This document shows positions 1 through 11,267 of a DNA stretch of 64,000 bases, piece by piece. The notes beneath the pieces are model-generated. The model was not told the DNA's origin. It saw only the letters and a program-made list of their open reading frames with translations, and did not search any database. The position numbers and the translations under genes are program-made. Within the stretch, counting starts at the first letter, position 1, and each line of letters opens with the position of its first letter. The stretch spans positions 1-64,000 of the forward strand of contig CANJYB010000020.1 of NCBI GenBank assembly GCA_947479085.1. Reading direction: 5' to 3'. Source of the stretch: Bacteroidota bacterium. Lineage in GTDB: Bacteria; Bacteroidota; Bacteroidia; 2-12-FULL-35-15.

Positions 1-148
1 ATTTTTTTAATAAATTTTTTTTTTTTTTTGTGTGGTGGGGGGGTGGGTGAGCCCCCCCCCCCCCCTCTCTCTCCTCCACCTTGTAAAAATATTTCATTCC
101 GAACGAAGTGAGGAATCTAAATTTGTACAGTCATTTTTGATAAGAACA

Positions 149-717
149 TTATTGCTGTTTCAATTTATCCAGTTTTACATATAATTTCTCTATCAAATCC
201 ATCTGAACCTTTTGAACTTCCAACAGGTTTTTCATTTGTTCTTTCATTAGCAGGTCCAGCTTTTATTAATGTTCCTTACTTCTATTTCTGCTTTCAGGTT
301 TATCAGGTATTGATTTTCGTTCCGTGTTCTTTCCTTGGCTGCCGACCTGTTTTGTGTCATCATAATCAATGGAGCCTGTATGGATGCAATTAAAGACAAG
401 GTGATTTTCATAATGTCAAAAGGAAAACGATCAAAATGAACTTTAAAAAAATCGCCAAACGAATTAAGCACTATCCACGACCCGAATACTACACTGAACG
501 AAATTACAAATCCCCAGCTGCCTACAAACCGGGCCACATGATAGGATATCCGGTCGCCTATAGGCATTTTTTCTTCGTCCGTGTCCGACAATAAATGTTC
601 TGTTAATAGTTCTTCTTCACGAATTGCTTCGGCAACAATACTGTGCAACTTATTGAGACGTTCCTCTTCGTTCGCAAAAAGTTCTTCTAAATACTTTTGG
701 TGCTGTTTTAGTTTCAT
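149..717 (-). pseudogene. DUF1003-family membrane protein, apparently frameshifted near 261-264
   Basis: Minus-strand protein MKLKQHQKYLEELFANEEERL...VGSWGFVI...SLIASIQAPLIMMTQNRSAAKERTRNENQYLINLKAEIEVRN. After the T4 run at 261-264 the reading continues in another frame as KLDLLMKEQMKNLLEVQKVQMDLIEKLYVKLDKLKQQ* (stop at 149-151). Confidence 0.7.
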
Positions 718-886
718 AATGTTAAGATTAGATGAACACTTCCCAATTTCCTTTCGTTTTGACCCTGCTAATTTATAACAATGTATTTTTAAATACAAAT
801 AAAATAGTTGATTTTGATTGTAAAGTACATAATGAGGTGCATTACTTTTTTCTAACTTTGGAAAAATCATTTTACATAAACAGCGT

Positions 887-2785
887 ATGGCAAGAATAAC
901 TTCCTTCGAACAATACCAGGAACAATATAAAAAGAGTGTGGATAATCCCGAAGCATTTTGGGCAGAGCAGGCAGAGCAGTTTACCTGGAGCAAAAAATGG
1001 GATAAAATATTAAACTGGAATTTCACAGAACCAAAAATAGAATGGTTTGCAGGCGGGAAACTGAACATCACCGAGAATTGCCTGGACAGGCACCTGCCTG
1101 AAAAAGCGGACCAAGTAGCCTATTACTGGGAACCAAATGAGCCGACCGAAAAAGCCGTACAACTTACCTATAAACAATTGCATGAAGAGGTATGCAAATT
1201 TGCAAACGTTCTTAAAAAGAACGGCACAAAGAAAGGAGACCGTGTATGTATTTATATGCCTATGGTTCCGGAACTGGCAATTGCTTTACTTGCCTGTGCA
1301 CGAATAGGAGCAGTACATTCTGTAGTATTTGGTGGGTTCTCGGCCTCTGCACTTTCAGGAAGAATCCAGGATTGCGATTGTAAAATTGTTGTTACTTCTG
1401 ATGGAGCCTACCGGGGAGCAAAGGCCATTCCTATTAAAGCTGTAGCTGACGAAGCTTTGGAAATTTGCCCGGGAGTAGAAAAAGTAATTGTTCTTAATCG
1501 TACAGGCTCGGAAATAAATATGGTTGCAGGCAGGGATGTTTTATGGGAAGATGAAATAAAGATGGTAAATGCCGATTGCCCTGCTGAACAGATGGATGCA
1601 GAAGACATGTTGTTTATATTATATACCTCTGGTTCTACCGGAAAACCAAAAGGTGTGGTGCATACCTGCGGAGGTTATATGGTTTATACACATTACACTT
1701 TTGAAAATGTTTTTCAGTACCCCTCCTCCGGTGGGGTGTACTGGTGCACTGCAGATATTGGTTGGGTAACCGGCCATTCTTATATTGTTTATGCTCCGTT
1801 ATTGGCAGGTGCTACTTCTGTCATGTTTGAGGGAGTACCCACTTATCCTGATGCAGGAAGATTCTGGCAGGTGATTGATAAATATAAAGTAAATATATTT
1901 TATACCGCTCCTACTGCTATACGCGCATTGGAAGCTTCCGGACTTGGTTTTGTAACTCCTTATAAACTGGATTCTTTGAAAGTATTGGGAAGTGTGGGTG
2001 AACCTATTAATGAAGAAGCCTGGACCTGGTATCACGAAAATATAGGAAAAGGAAAATGTCCGATAGTAGATACCTGGTGGCAAACAGAAACAGGTGGAAT
2101 ATTAATTTCTCCATTGGCAGGAATTACCAAAACAAAACCAAGTTTTGCAACATTGCCTTTACCGGGAGTTCAACCTATTTTGGTGGATGAAAAAGGGAAT
2201 GAAATAACGGGGAACGGAGTGGAAGGAAACTTATGTATTAAATTTCCATGGCCTTCCATTATCCGCACCACCTATGGTGACCACGAACGATGCAGGCAAA
2301 ATTATTTTGCCACCTATCCCAATTTATATTTCACCGGAGATGGGTGCAAAAGAGATGAAGACGGTTATTACCGGATTACAGGAAGGGTGGACGATGTGAT
2401 GAATGTAAGCGGCCATAGAATAGGGACTGCGGAAGTGGAAAGTGCTATTAATATGCATATTGATATTGTGGAATCAGCTGTTGTTGGCTATCCGCACGAT
2501 ATTAAAGGGCAGGGAATTTACGCTTATGTAATTTGTACCAATAGCAAAAAAGATGCGGAAACTTTGCGAAAGGAAATTCTGGCAGAGGTAACCAAAATGA
2601 TTGGCCCTATTGCCAAACCGGATAAAATTCAAATAGTTACAGGATTGCCAAAAACCAGGAGCGGAAAGATAATGCGTAGAATTTTGAGAAAAGTAGCGGA
2701 AGGTGAACTCAATAACTTAGGCGATACTTCCACTCTTCTCGATCCGATGGTGGTGGAAGAAATAAAAGCAGGAGCGATTAAATAA
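887..2785 (+). CDS. acs: acetyl-CoA synthetase
   Basis: 632 aa, AMP-binding motif LYTSGSTGKPKGVVH, C-terminal GKIMRRILRKVA. Confidence 0.96.
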   Translation: MARITSFEQYQEQYKKSVDNPEAFWAEQAEQFTWSKKWDKILNWNFTEPKIEWFAGGKLNITENCLDRHLPEKADQVAYYWEPNEPTEKAVQLTYKQLHEEVCKFANVLKKNGTKKGDRVCIYMPMVPELAIALLACARIGAVHSVVFGGFSASALSGRIQDCDCKIVVTSDGAYRGAKAIPIKAVADEALEICPGVEKVIVLNRTGSEINMVAGRDVLWEDEIKMVNADCPAEQMDAEDMLFILYTSGSTGKPKGVVHTCGGYMVYTHYTFENVFQYPSSGGVYWCTADIGWVTGHSYIVYAPLLAGATSVMFEGVPTYPDAGRFWQVIDKYKVNIFYTAPTAIRALEASGLGFVTPYKLDSLKVLGSVGEPINEEAWTWYHENIGKGKCPIVDTWWQTETGGILISPLAGITKTKPSFATLPLPGVQPILVDEKGNEITGNGVEGNLCIKFPWPSIIRTTYGDHERCRQNYFATYPNLYFTGDGCKRDEDGYYRITGRVDDVMNVSGHRIGTAEVESAINMHIDIVESAVVGYPHDIKGQGIYAYVICTNSKKDAETLRKEILAEVTKMIGPIAKPDKIQIVTGLPKTRSGKIMRRILRKVAEGELNNLGDTSTLLDPMVVEEIKAGAIK

Positions 2786-2955
2786 GTAAAAGTTTATTCC
2801 CTCTTTAAGTGCTTATGTTAAAGGCTAGCTGGTTTGCAATGGCCTTGGCTTTAATCATTTTGATAAGTTGTGCTTTCGATTTAGTACAAAAAAGAACACT
2901 AACTCATACATTAAAGACAATTACAAAACGCTGATTATGTGCAATATGCAGTTAG

Positions 2956-3207
2956 GAAGTAAGCAAAAAGGATTCTTTTCGCATCCTTATCAACAGGGAA
3001 GTGAGCAAAAGGGATTCATTTCGCTTACTTGGTAACTGGGAAGTAAGCAAAAGAGATTCATTTCGCTTACTTGGTAACTGGGAAGTGAGCAAAAGAGATT
3101 CATTTTGCTTACTTGGTAACTGGGAAGTGAGCAAAAGAGATTCATTTTGCTAACTTGGTAACTGGGAAGTAAGCAAAAAGAGTTCTTTTTGCTTACTTGC
3201 CTGTTGG
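2956..3207. repeat. Array A: six tandem 42-bp units with an internal 12-bp-arm hairpin
   Basis: Units start at 2956, 2998, 3040, 3082, 3124, 3166 with no indels. Consensus GAAGTRAGCAAAAGAGATTCATTTYGCTTACTTGGTAACTGG; AAGTAAGCAAAA/TTTTGCTTACTT inverted repeat. Outer IR CCTTATCAACAGG (2985-2997) vs CCTGTTGgacATAAGG (3200-3215). Confidence 0.95.
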
Positions 3208-3351
3208 ACATAAGGCCAAATGGAAAAAAGTAGCTCATCTTTAAAACCATAGATAAATAACTCCAATCAATATATAATGAAATCCCGAATGAAAGATGCG
3301 GAATGACAGATATGGGATTTTTTCATTAAAAATTTTGTTAAAACTTTATTA

Positions 3352-4107
3352 GTGCATGAATTTCCTTTATCTTCGTTTTTCAAAAAAATTGATGTGTCTG
3401 ATAGTTTAGTTATTATACCTACTTACAACGAAAAGGAAAATGTAGAACGAATGATTCGTAAGGTGTTTTCTTTGACACATCCTTTTCATCTCCTCATCAT
3501 TGACGATGGTTCCCCTGATGGCACAGCCGCGATTGTAAAAAAACTAATGCTCGAATTTCCTGAAAGATTGTTTATTGAAGAAAGAACAGGTAAATTAGGT
3601 TTAGGAACAGCTTATATTCATGGTTTTACCTGGGCATTGAAACGTACTTATGAATATATTTTTGAAATGGATTGCGATTTTTCACATAATCCTGATGATT
3701 TGATTCGCCTGCGCGAAGCTTGTGTAAATGGTGCGGACATGGCGATAGGTTCTCGTTATGTTAAAGACGGAAAGATAGAAAACTGGCCAAGAGGTAGGGT
3801 ATTGATGTCGTATTATGCTTCTGTATATGTGCGAATTGTTCTTGGTGTTAACATTAGAGATACTACTGCGGGTTTTAAATGTTATACCAGAAAGGTACTG
3901 GAAAAAATAAAATTCAACGAGATTAAATTTGTTGGCTATGCATTTCAGATTGAAATGAAATATACTGCCTATAAACTTGGATTTAAGATTGCAGAAGTGC
4001 CAATAACCTTTACAGACAGGGTAGAAGGGGCTTCAAAAATGAGTAAAGGAATATTTAAGGAGGCCTTTTGGGGGGTACTTCAAATGCGATTTAAAAAAGT
4101 TGCATAA
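3352..4107 (+). CDS. polyprenol monophosphomannose synthase-like GT2 glycosyltransferase
   Basis: VIIPTYNEKENVERMI, DDGSPDGT, DCDFSHNPDD motifs. Confidence 0.9.
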   Translation: MHEFPLSSFFKKIDVSDSLVIIPTYNEKENVERMIRKVFSLTHPFHLLIIDDGSPDGTAAIVKKLMLEFPERLFIEERTGKLGLGTAYIHGFTWALKRTYEYIFEMDCDFSHNPDDLIRLREACVNGADMAIGSRYVKDGKIENWPRGRVLMSYYASVYVRIVLGVNIRDTTAGFKCYTRKVLEKIKFNEIKFVGYAFQIEMKYTAYKLGFKIAEVPITFTDRVEGASKMSKGIFKEAFWGVLQMRFKKVA

Positions 4108-4121
4108 ACATTTAATTAGTT

Positions 4122-5345
4122 ATGAAAAAAATTTCTCTACTGCTTTTAATTCTTGGCAACTCACTGCTTTTTGCTCAGAATATTAAAATAGAACAAATAA
4201 AAAAACACATTCAATTTCTTGCTGATGATAAGCTGAAGGGACGCGGGACTTCTTCTCCCGAGGAACTGGTGGCAGCAAAGTACATTGCAGATAATTTTAA
4301 GACTTACGGTTTACAACCCAAAGGTAATGGTGATAATTATTTCTATACTTTCAAGTTCAAAAAACCAAAAGATAAAAACGATACCGTTGGAGGAGAAACA
4401 ATTTCGGCAATGGATGTAGTTGGGTATTTGGATAATGGTGCAGAAAATACTGTCATCATTGGAGGACATTATGACCACCTAGGTACTGGGATGGATCATA
4501 ATTCGCTGGATGCAAATCCCGAAGGGAAAATTCACAATGGAGCTGATGATAACGCATCCGGAACTGCCGGGGTTATAGAACTTGCCCGTTATTTTTCTCA
4601 AAACAAAACGAAAGAAAAATTCAATTTCCTTTTCATTTGTTTCTCTGGCGAAGAGCTTGGATTATATGGTTCGAAAAGGTTTTGTGAAAATCCGACAATT
4701 GATTTCAAAAAAGTTAATTACATGATTAATATGGATATGATTGGCCGGTTGAATGATTCCACTAAAAAATTAATTGTTTATGGAGTTGGTACATCTCCTG
4801 ATTGGGTTCCATTGATTGACAAAATGCCAACCACCTTCTCTATAAAAAAAGACAGCGCGGGAATCGGCCCATCTGACCAGACTTCTTTTTATTTAAAGGA
4901 CATTCCTGTTTTGCATTTCTTTACCGGTCAGCATTCAGATTATCACAAACCAAGTGATGATATTGACAAAGTGAATTTTGAAGGAGAGAAAGCTGTTCTG
5001 GAATACATTGTAAAAATAATTGAAGAAACTGAAAAGCTTCCAAAGATGACTTTCCTGAAAACAAGGAATACTGAATCCGGAACGCGCAAGTATAAAGTAA
5101 CCATGGGTGTAATGCCTGACTATGCTTTTGATGGAAAAGGAATGCGCATAGATGGAGTTACAGCCGGAAAACCTGCTGAAAAAGCAGGATTGCTGAGAGG
5201 GGACATAGTTGTAAAAATTGGTGAAATAAAGGTAGAAAGCACTATGGATTATATGAAAGGGCTTTCTAGCTTTAACAAAGGCGATACAGCAGAAATTACA
5301 GTAATAAGAGAAGGAAAAGAAATCAAACTATCAGTTACTTTTTAA
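4122..5345 (+). CDS. M28-family peptidase with C-terminal PDZ domain
   Basis: GGHYDHLG, NGADDNASGTAG, signal peptide, PDZ-like GVTAGKPAEKAGLLRGDIVVKI. Confidence 0.9.
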   Translation: MKKISLLLLILGNSLLFAQNIKIEQIKKHIQFLADDKLKGRGTSSPEELVAAKYIADNFKTYGLQPKGNGDNYFYTFKFKKPKDKNDTVGGETISAMDVVGYLDNGAENTVIIGGHYDHLGTGMDHNSLDANPEGKIHNGADDNASGTAGVIELARYFSQNKTKEKFNFLFICFSGEELGLYGSKRFCENPTIDFKKVNYMINMDMIGRLNDSTKKLIVYGVGTSPDWVPLIDKMPTTFSIKKDSAGIGPSDQTSFYLKDIPVLHFFTGQHSDYHKPSDDIDKVNFEGEKAVLEYIVKIIEETEKLPKMTFLKTRNTESGTRKYKVTMGVMPDYAFDGKGMRIDGVTAGKPAEKAGLLRGDIVVKIGEIKVESTMDYMKGLSSFNKGDTAEITVIREGKEIKLSVTF

Positions 5346-6680
5346 ATGAAAACCTTAATCAGAAATGCAAACATTGTAAATGAAGGAAAAGTCTTTCAGG
5401 GACATGTATTGATTGATAATAACATCATCTCCAAAATTTCCGAATACGAAATAAATGTAAAAGCGGATAAAGTAATAGATGCCAAGGACAATTATTTATT
5501 TCCGGGCTGCATTGATGATCAGGTACATTTTCGTGAACCGGGACTTACCCATAAAGGAGAAATATATACGGAAGCAAAGGCAGCTGTGGCGGGAGGAATA
5601 ACCTCTTATATGGAAATGCCGAATACCATTCCTAACGTTTTTACACAACAATTACTCGAAGACAAATATAAAATCGCAGCTAAAAATTCCCTTGCCAATT
5701 ATTCTTTTTTCATGGGAGCTTCCAATGACAACCTGGAAGAAGTATTAAAAACAAATCCTAAAACAGTTTGTGGTGTAAAAATATTTATGGGTTCTTCCAC
5801 TGGTAATATGCTGGTGGATAAAAGAGAAACACTTGAAGGTCTTTTTAAAGATTGCAAAATGTTAATCGCAGTTCACTGTGAGGATGAAGAAACAATAAAA
5901 AGAAACCTGGAGACTTATGTGAGAAGCTATGCTGAAAATATACCACCACAGTTGCATCCTGTTATAAGAAGTGCAGAGGCCTGTTATAAGTCATCTTCAT
6001 TAGCGGTGGAGCTTGCAAAAAAATACAATACCCGTTTACATGTATTGCATATTTCTACAGCACAGGAATTACAATTGTTTGACAGCACGATACCATTGAA
6101 GGAAAAAAGAATTACTGCTGAAGTATGTATTCATCATCTTTGGTTTTCGGATGCCGATTACCCAAGACTGGGGAATTTAATTAAATGGAACCCTGCAATA
6201 AAAACAGCCCAGGATAAGGCAGCTTTATTAAAAGGACTGCTGGATAATAAACTGGACGTTATTGCCACAGACCACGCACCGCATACACTGGAGGAAAAAA
6301 TGCAACCTTACCTGAAAGCGCCTTCCGGTGGTCCATTGGTGCAGCATTCATTGGTTACCATGCTGGAGTTTTTTCATAACAAACAAATTACATTGGAAAA
6401 AATTGCTGAAAAAATGTCTCATGCAGTGGCGGATTGTTTTCAAATTTCCAAGCGGGGATACATTCGTGAGGGGTATTATGCTGACCTGGCTTTGGTTGAT
6501 ATTAACTATCATTGGACAGTAACCAAACGTAATCTTTTATATAAATGCGCATGGTCACCGTTTGAATGGCAACTGTTTCGTTCCAAAGTAATTCAAACAT
6601 TTGTAAACGGAAATTTAGTTTACGATAATGGGAAATGGGACGAAAGCACAAAAGGTCAACGATTGAAATTTGAAAGATAG
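5346..6680 (+). CDS. pyrC: dihydroorotase
   Basis: Amidohydrolase fold, DDQVHFREPGLTHKG, ATDHAPHT. Confidence 0.92.
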   Translation: MKTLIRNANIVNEGKVFQGHVLIDNNIISKISEYEINVKADKVIDAKDNYLFPGCIDDQVHFREPGLTHKGEIYTEAKAAVAGGITSYMEMPNTIPNVFTQQLLEDKYKIAAKNSLANYSFFMGASNDNLEEVLKTNPKTVCGVKIFMGSSTGNMLVDKRETLEGLFKDCKMLIAVHCEDEETIKRNLETYVRSYAENIPPQLHPVIRSAEACYKSSSLAVELAKKYNTRLHVLHISTAQELQLFDSTIPLKEKRITAEVCIHHLWFSDADYPRLGNLIKWNPAIKTAQDKAALLKGLLDNKLDVIATDHAPHTLEEKMQPYLKAPSGGPLVQHSLVTMLEFFHNKQITLEKIAEKMSHAVADCFQISKRGYIREGYYADLALVDINYHWTVTKRNLLYKCAWSPFEWQLFRSKVIQTFVNGNLVYDNGKWDESTKGQRLKFER

Positions 6681-6696
6681 ACAAGCTCCCGTGCAC

Positions 6697-6735
6697 TCAA
6701 TACTCAATACTCAGTACTTAATACTTAATACTTCA
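6697..6735. repeat. short heptamer-scale tandem repeat (AATACTC/AATACTT)
   Basis: CTCAATACTCAATACTCAGTACTTAATACTTAATACTTC. Confidence 0.7.
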
Positions 6736-6737
6736 TT

Positions 6738-8093
6738 GTGCTTTACTGGATTATAAAACCGTTCGTATATATTTTTTACAGAGTTTTTTATAGGTTCTCT
6801 TATAAAGGAGTTGAAAATATCCCCGCAAACAAAGCGGTGGTATTTGCACCTAATCATGTCAATGCGTTTATTGACCCTGTTGCTTTAGGATTATTGACAA
6901 GACGCAAAGTAAGATTTTTTGCCCGTGGCGATGTATTCAAAGGGAAATTCTTAAAAATGATATTGAGCAGTATTGGCATCAGCCCCATGTACCGTATGCA
7001 GGAAGGCTATGCTGAGATTAAGAAGAATGATAAAACATTTGAAGAATGCAGGCAACGGCTTACTGACAACCAGGTAATTTTAATTTTCCCTGAAGGAATT
7101 TGTATCCAGGATAAAAGGTTAGTTCCCTTAAAAAAAGGATTGACCCGCATTGTTTTTCAAACCGAGGAAACATTGGATTTCAAGAAAGAACTTCTGATAA
7201 TTCCCGTGGGGTTAAACTATACAGCGGCATGGAAATTCAGAAGCAAACTATTCATCGACATTGGAAAACCGCTTACCATAACTGAATACGAAGAACGTTA
7301 TAAGCAAGATAAGGTTCGCACCATTAATGATTTTACAAAGGTCCTGGAGAATAAAATGAAGGAGCATCTTCTTATCATAAACAATAAAGATTATGATGAG
7401 GCGATGGATGCAATTGCTGAAATTTACCTGGAAGAATGGATTAAAGATGATGGTGCTAACCCAAGAAATTTACATAATCAATATCATGCCTTACGCAAAA
7501 TTGCGCAAATGGTTAATTTCCTGGAAGTAAATCACAAACAATTGTTAGATGAAATTAATGTAAAAACAACAACCTACTTAAAACAACTTACCGAAGCCGA
7601 TTTACGCGATCATCTTCTTCGTCCCGAAAAAATAAGTAAAATGAATTTCGGAACTTTTGTATTAGAAAGCCAGGTAATATTATGGGGCAACATTATTTAT
7701 CTTTTTGGGTTAATCACTAATTACCCTCCGTATTTTTCAGGGAAATATTTCAGCGATAAAAAAATAAAACAAAAAGAATTTTATGCATCTGCCTATTTAC
7801 ATATTGCCATGATACTATGGGGAATCTATTTCGGAATACAAATTCTTACTGTTGCTCTTTTGTTTCGGAACTGGAGTTTAATTGGCATTTATGCTGTTTC
7901 TGTTATTGCATTGGGGTTGTATAATTTATTCTTTTATCCTGTCAGGAAAAAAATATTCGGTCGCTGGAGGCTATTGCGAATGGTCAGAAAACAAAGAGAT
8001 GTTGTAGAAAACTTAGTAAGCGAACGGGCTGAAATAATTTTATTAATGAAAGAAGCAAGGGATTATTTCAAAGAATATGAGCGTAAATCCTAA
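6738..8093 (+). CDS. lysophospholipid acyltransferase family protein (PlsC domain)
   Basis: NHVNAFIDPV and FPEGICIQDKR motifs, C-terminal TM helices. Confidence 0.85.
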   Translation: MLYWIIKPFVYIFYRVFYRFSYKGVENIPANKAVVFAPNHVNAFIDPVALGLLTRRKVRFFARGDVFKGKFLKMILSSIGISPMYRMQEGYAEIKKNDKTFEECRQRLTDNQVILIFPEGICIQDKRLVPLKKGLTRIVFQTEETLDFKKELLIIPVGLNYTAAWKFRSKLFIDIGKPLTITEYEERYKQDKVRTINDFTKVLENKMKEHLLIINNKDYDEAMDAIAEIYLEEWIKDDGANPRNLHNQYHALRKIAQMVNFLEVNHKQLLDEINVKTTTYLKQLTEADLRDHLLRPEKISKMNFGTFVLESQVILWGNIIYLFGLITNYPPYFSGKYFSDKKIKQKEFYASAYLHIAMILWGIYFGIQILTVALLFRNWSLIGIYAVSVIALGLYNLFFYPVRKKIFGRWRLLRMVRKQRDVVENLVSERAEIILLMKEARDYFKEYERKS

Positions 8094-8145
8094 TTGCTTT
8101 TTATATCTATTTTTGTAAAAAAAACTATAACTAACACTTATCACT

Positions 8146-9333
8146 ATGTACGGAAATTTAAAAAATGATTTACAGAAAGAATTGGCTAACATTGAAGAAG
8201 CGGGCTTGTTCAAACGCGAACGAATAATAACTACCGAACAAGGTGCTATGGTAAATGTTAGCACAGGAGAAGAAGTAATTATCTTTTGTGCCAATAATTA
8301 TCTTGGCTTATCATCTCACCCAAAAGTAATAGAAGCTGCTCATAAAACCCTGGATACACATGGTTACGGAATGAGCAGTGTTCGATTTATTTGTGGTACA
8401 CAGGATATACATAAAGAACTGGAGCAGAAAATATCAACCTTTCTCGGGCAGGAAGACACTATATTATATGCTGCCTGCTTTGATGCAAACGGTGGGGTAT
8501 TCGAGCCATTGCTTGGGGAAGAGGATGCGATTATTTCGGACGAATTAAACCATGCATCAATTATTGATGGGGTTAGGTTATGTAAAGCACAAAGGTATCG
8601 TTACAAAAATTCCAATATGGAAGATTTGGAGGAACAATTAAAACAGGCGCAGGCTCAGCGTTACCGACTGATTGTAACAGATGGTGTGTTTTCAATGGAC
8701 GGCTTTGTTGCTCCTTTGGATAAAATCTGCGACCTAGCAGATAAATACAATGCAATGGTAATGGTTGACGAAAGTCATGCTACCGGGTTTATTGGCAAAA
8801 CAGGCAGAGGAACAGTGGAGTTGAAAAATGTTATGAATCGTGTGGATATTATTACCGGTACCTTAGGTAAAGCCCTTGGAGGTGCCATGGGTGGGTTTAC
8901 TTCCGGTAAAAAAGAAATCATCAGTATGCTTCGCCAGCGTTCCCGTCCCTATTTGTTTTCCAATTCTCTTGCTCCGCATATTGTTGGGGCTTCCATCGCT
9001 GTGCTTGATATGCTTAGCGAAGCCACTACACTTAGGGATAAATTGGAATGGAACGTAAATTATTTTAAGCAGGAAATAAAAAAAGTGGGGCTGGAAATTA
9101 AAGATGGCGACTCGGCCATTGTCCCTGTTATGTTATACGATGCAAAACTTGCACAGGAATTTGCCTCAAGGTTATTAAAAGAAGGAATTTATGTTATCGG
9201 GTTCTTTTATCCTGTAGTACCCAAAGGACAGGCCCGTATTCGTGTTCAGCTTTCAGCAGCTCACGAAAAAGAACACATTGACAAAGCCATTAAAGCGTTT
9301 GAAAAAGTAGGGAAAGAGTTAAATGTAATTTAA
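8146..9333 (+). CDS. kbl: glycine C-acetyltransferase
   Basis: PLP-dependent alpha-oxoamine synthase, [27 protein letters not shown]. Confidence 0.93.
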   Translation: MYGNLKNDLQKELANIEEAGLFKRERIITTEQGAMVNVSTGEEVIIFCANNYLGLSSHPKVIEAAHKTLDTHGYGMSSVRFICGTQDIHKELEQKISTFLGQEDTILYAACFDANGGVFEPLLGEEDAIISDELNHASIIDGVRLCKAQRYRYKNSNMEDLEEQLKQAQAQRYRLIVTDGVFSMDGFVAPLDKICDLADKYNAMVMVDESHATGFIGKTGRGTVELKNVMNRVDIITGTLGKALGGAMGGFTSGKKEIISMLRQRSRPYLFSNSLAPHIVGASIAVLDMLSEATTLRDKLEWNVNYFKQEIKKVGLEIKDGDSAIVPVMLYDAKLAQEFASRLLKEGIYVIGFFYPVVPKGQARIRVQLSAAHEKEHIDKAIKAFEKVGKELNVI

Positions 9334-9399
9334 GATTTGAGATTGCGGATCGCGGATTTGTTAAACTCGGAGAATCCGAAATCCGAAATCCAAAATCTT
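9332..9399. terminator. bidirectional terminator-like long inverted repeat between convergent genes
   Basis: AAGATTTGAGATTGCGGATCGCGGATTT ... AATCCGAAATCCGAAATCCAAAATCTT. Confidence 0.65.
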
Positions 9400-9400
9400 G

Positions 9401-10357
9401 TTATTCTTCCACACCAATATGCATTAATGCATCTCCCTGGTTAATTACCGGTTGATTATTAATTCCGATAATATATCCGTCATGCGGGGCAACTAATTTT
9501 TCCTGGTGTTCTCCGTATGGATCGCAAATCATTCCTACAATATCTCCTTTCAGAATGTGCGCCCCGTTTGTTTTGGAGGTATGAAACATTCCGGAAGATT
9601 TAGCTCTTACCCATGAAGATTTGGTAAGATAAACAGTAGGATTGTTAGGTAAATCCAAATCAATCATTTTAAAATGTTTCATCAACCTCAAGCATCCGTT
9701 CATCCCTTCATTAATAGAATGGTAGTCGAATCGGGAAGACTCGCCTCCCTCAAAAACCAAAATGGATTTCCCCTTTTTGGATGCTTCCTTACGCAAGGTA
9801 TTATCTCTGAATGCTGAATTAATAATAAGAGGAGGAGAGAATTTTTTTCCTAAATCCAGATTGGTTTCATTATTAAACACACAGCGTATTTGAGGGTAGT
9901 TGTTAATCTTTGCGCCTCCTGTATGAAAATCAATTCCGAAATCAATTTGAGGAATAATTTCATTCATCAAATCGTAAGCAATTCTGCTTCCTAACGAACC
10001 ACTTTTTGTTCCCGGGAAACAACGATTCAAATCTCTGCCATCAGGCAAATCGCGGGTCCCATATAAAAAGGAAACGGTATTAATGATTGGAATAGCAATG
10101 ATACTTCCGCATAAAGGATGCTGCACATCCTCACGAGTAATCAATCGCCTTACTATTTCAATCCCGTTAATTTCATCTCCGTGCATTCCCGCCTGGATGA
10201 GTAATGTTGGACCGGGATGAGAAGAACGATAAATATAAACAGGAATTTCAATAATGGTTTTGGTTGGAAGCTGGTACCAGTTTAAGCTTACCTGGGCTGA
10301 GTTTCCTGGCTTGATCTCTAATCCGTTTATAAAAAGGTCTTTGTTCTTATAATGCAT
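9401..10357 (-). CDS. succinylglutamate desuccinylase/aspartoacylase family protein
   Basis: AGMHGDEINGIEIV zinc-binding motif, DFHTGG. Confidence 0.9.
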   Translation of the reverse strand: MHYKNKDLFINGLEIKPGNSAQVSLNWYQLPTKTIIEIPVYIYRSSHPGPTLLIQAGMHGDEINGIEIVRRLITREDVQHPLCGSIIAIPIINTVSFLYGTRDLPDGRDLNRCFPGTKSGSLGSRIAYDLMNEIIPQIDFGIDFHTGGAKINNYPQIRCVFNNETNLDLGKKFSPPLIINSAFRDNTLRKEASKKGKSILVFEGGESSRFDYHSINEGMNGCLRLMKHFKMIDLDLPNNPTVYLTKSSWVRAKSSGMFHTSKTNGAHILKGDIVGMICDPYGEHQEKLVAPHDGYIIGINNQPVINQGDALMHIGVEE

Positions 10358-10365
10358 ACTAAAAC

Positions 10366-11253
10366 CTAAGCTTCATGATTAAACTCATTTCTCTCAATGT
10401 ATTCAATTATTTTTCCGGCAATATCCACACCTGTTGCTCCTTCAATGCCTTCCAAGCCGGGGGAAGAATTTACCTCCATTACCAATGGGCCGCGGGATGA
10501 CTGAAGCATATCCACACCTGCTATGGCCAATCCTAATTTTTTTGCTGATTTAATGGCCGTCTCTCTTTCTTCCTTGGTTAATTCTAATACCGAAGCACTT
10601 CCGCCACGATGCAAATTGCTTCTGAATTCTCCAGGGAGTCCTTGCCGTTTCATTGCGCCCACTATTTTTCCGTCTACCACAAAGGCACGAATATCAGCAC
10701 CTCCCGCTTCTTTAATAAATTCCTGAACAAGGATATTTGCTTTTAAGGCAAGAAAAGATTCGATAACCGACTTTGCGGATTTATGAGTTTCGGCTAATAT
10801 CACCCCTATACCTTGCGTGCCTTCCAATAATTTAATTACCACCGGTGCGCCACCCACAATCTCAATTACATTATCAATGTTTTTTGGCAAGGATGCAAAA
10901 GCCGTTTTAGGCATTCCGATTCCTGCTTTAGCAAGTAATTGCAAACTTCTTAATTTATCGCGTGAGCGAACCAATGCCTGCGATTCCACAGATGAAAAAA
11001 CTTTCATTTGCTCAAACTGCCGAACAACAGCAGCACCATAAAACGTTACTGAAGTACCAATGCGGGGTATAATGGCATCAATTCCGGTAACCTCTTTTCC
11101 TCCATAAAATATATGCGGGTTGCCCTTTTCAATTGCCAATACACATTTTAAATGGTCAAGCACAATTACTTCATGCCCTCTTTGTTCAGCTGCTTCTACC
11201 AATCTTCGGGTAGAATAAAGTTTTGGTCCTCGTGATAAAATTGCAATTTTCAT
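10366..11253 (-). CDS. rimK: RimK-family ATP-grasp alpha-L-glutamate ligase
   Basis: [25 protein letters not shown]-grasp [24 protein letters not shown]. Confidence 0.93.
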   Translation of the reverse strand: MKIAILSRGPKLYSTRRLVEAAEQRGHEVIVLDHLKCVLAIEKGNPHIFYGGKEVTGIDAIIPRIGTSVTFYGAAVVRQFEQMKVFSSVESQALVRSRDKLRSLQLLAKAGIGMPKTAFASLPKNIDNVIEIVGGAPVVIKLLEGTQGIGVILAETHKSAKSVIESFLALKANILVQEFIKEAGGADIRAFVVDGKIVGAMKRQGLPGEFRSNLHRGGSASVLELTKEERETAIKSAKKLGLAIAGVDMLQSSRGPLVMEVNSSPGLEGIEGATGVDIAGKIIEYIERNEFNHEA

Positions 11254-11267
11254 TTTATAAAGTTTAA

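Noticed and set aside
1-76. T-, G- and C-homopolymer tracts at the window start
   Set aside because: Looks like contig-end or low-complexity assembly artefact; no coding or structural meaning can be supported.
247-1071. 274-aa minus ORF running into acs
   Set aside because: Only the part from the MKLKQHQ start at 717 resembles a real protein; the upstream extension overlaps acs antisense.
2952-3250. Minus-strand ORFs with 14-aa repeats (LTSQLPSKRNESLL) over array A
   Set aside because: Unit length of 42 bp is divisible by three, so open frames arise automatically; no start context or homology supports translation.
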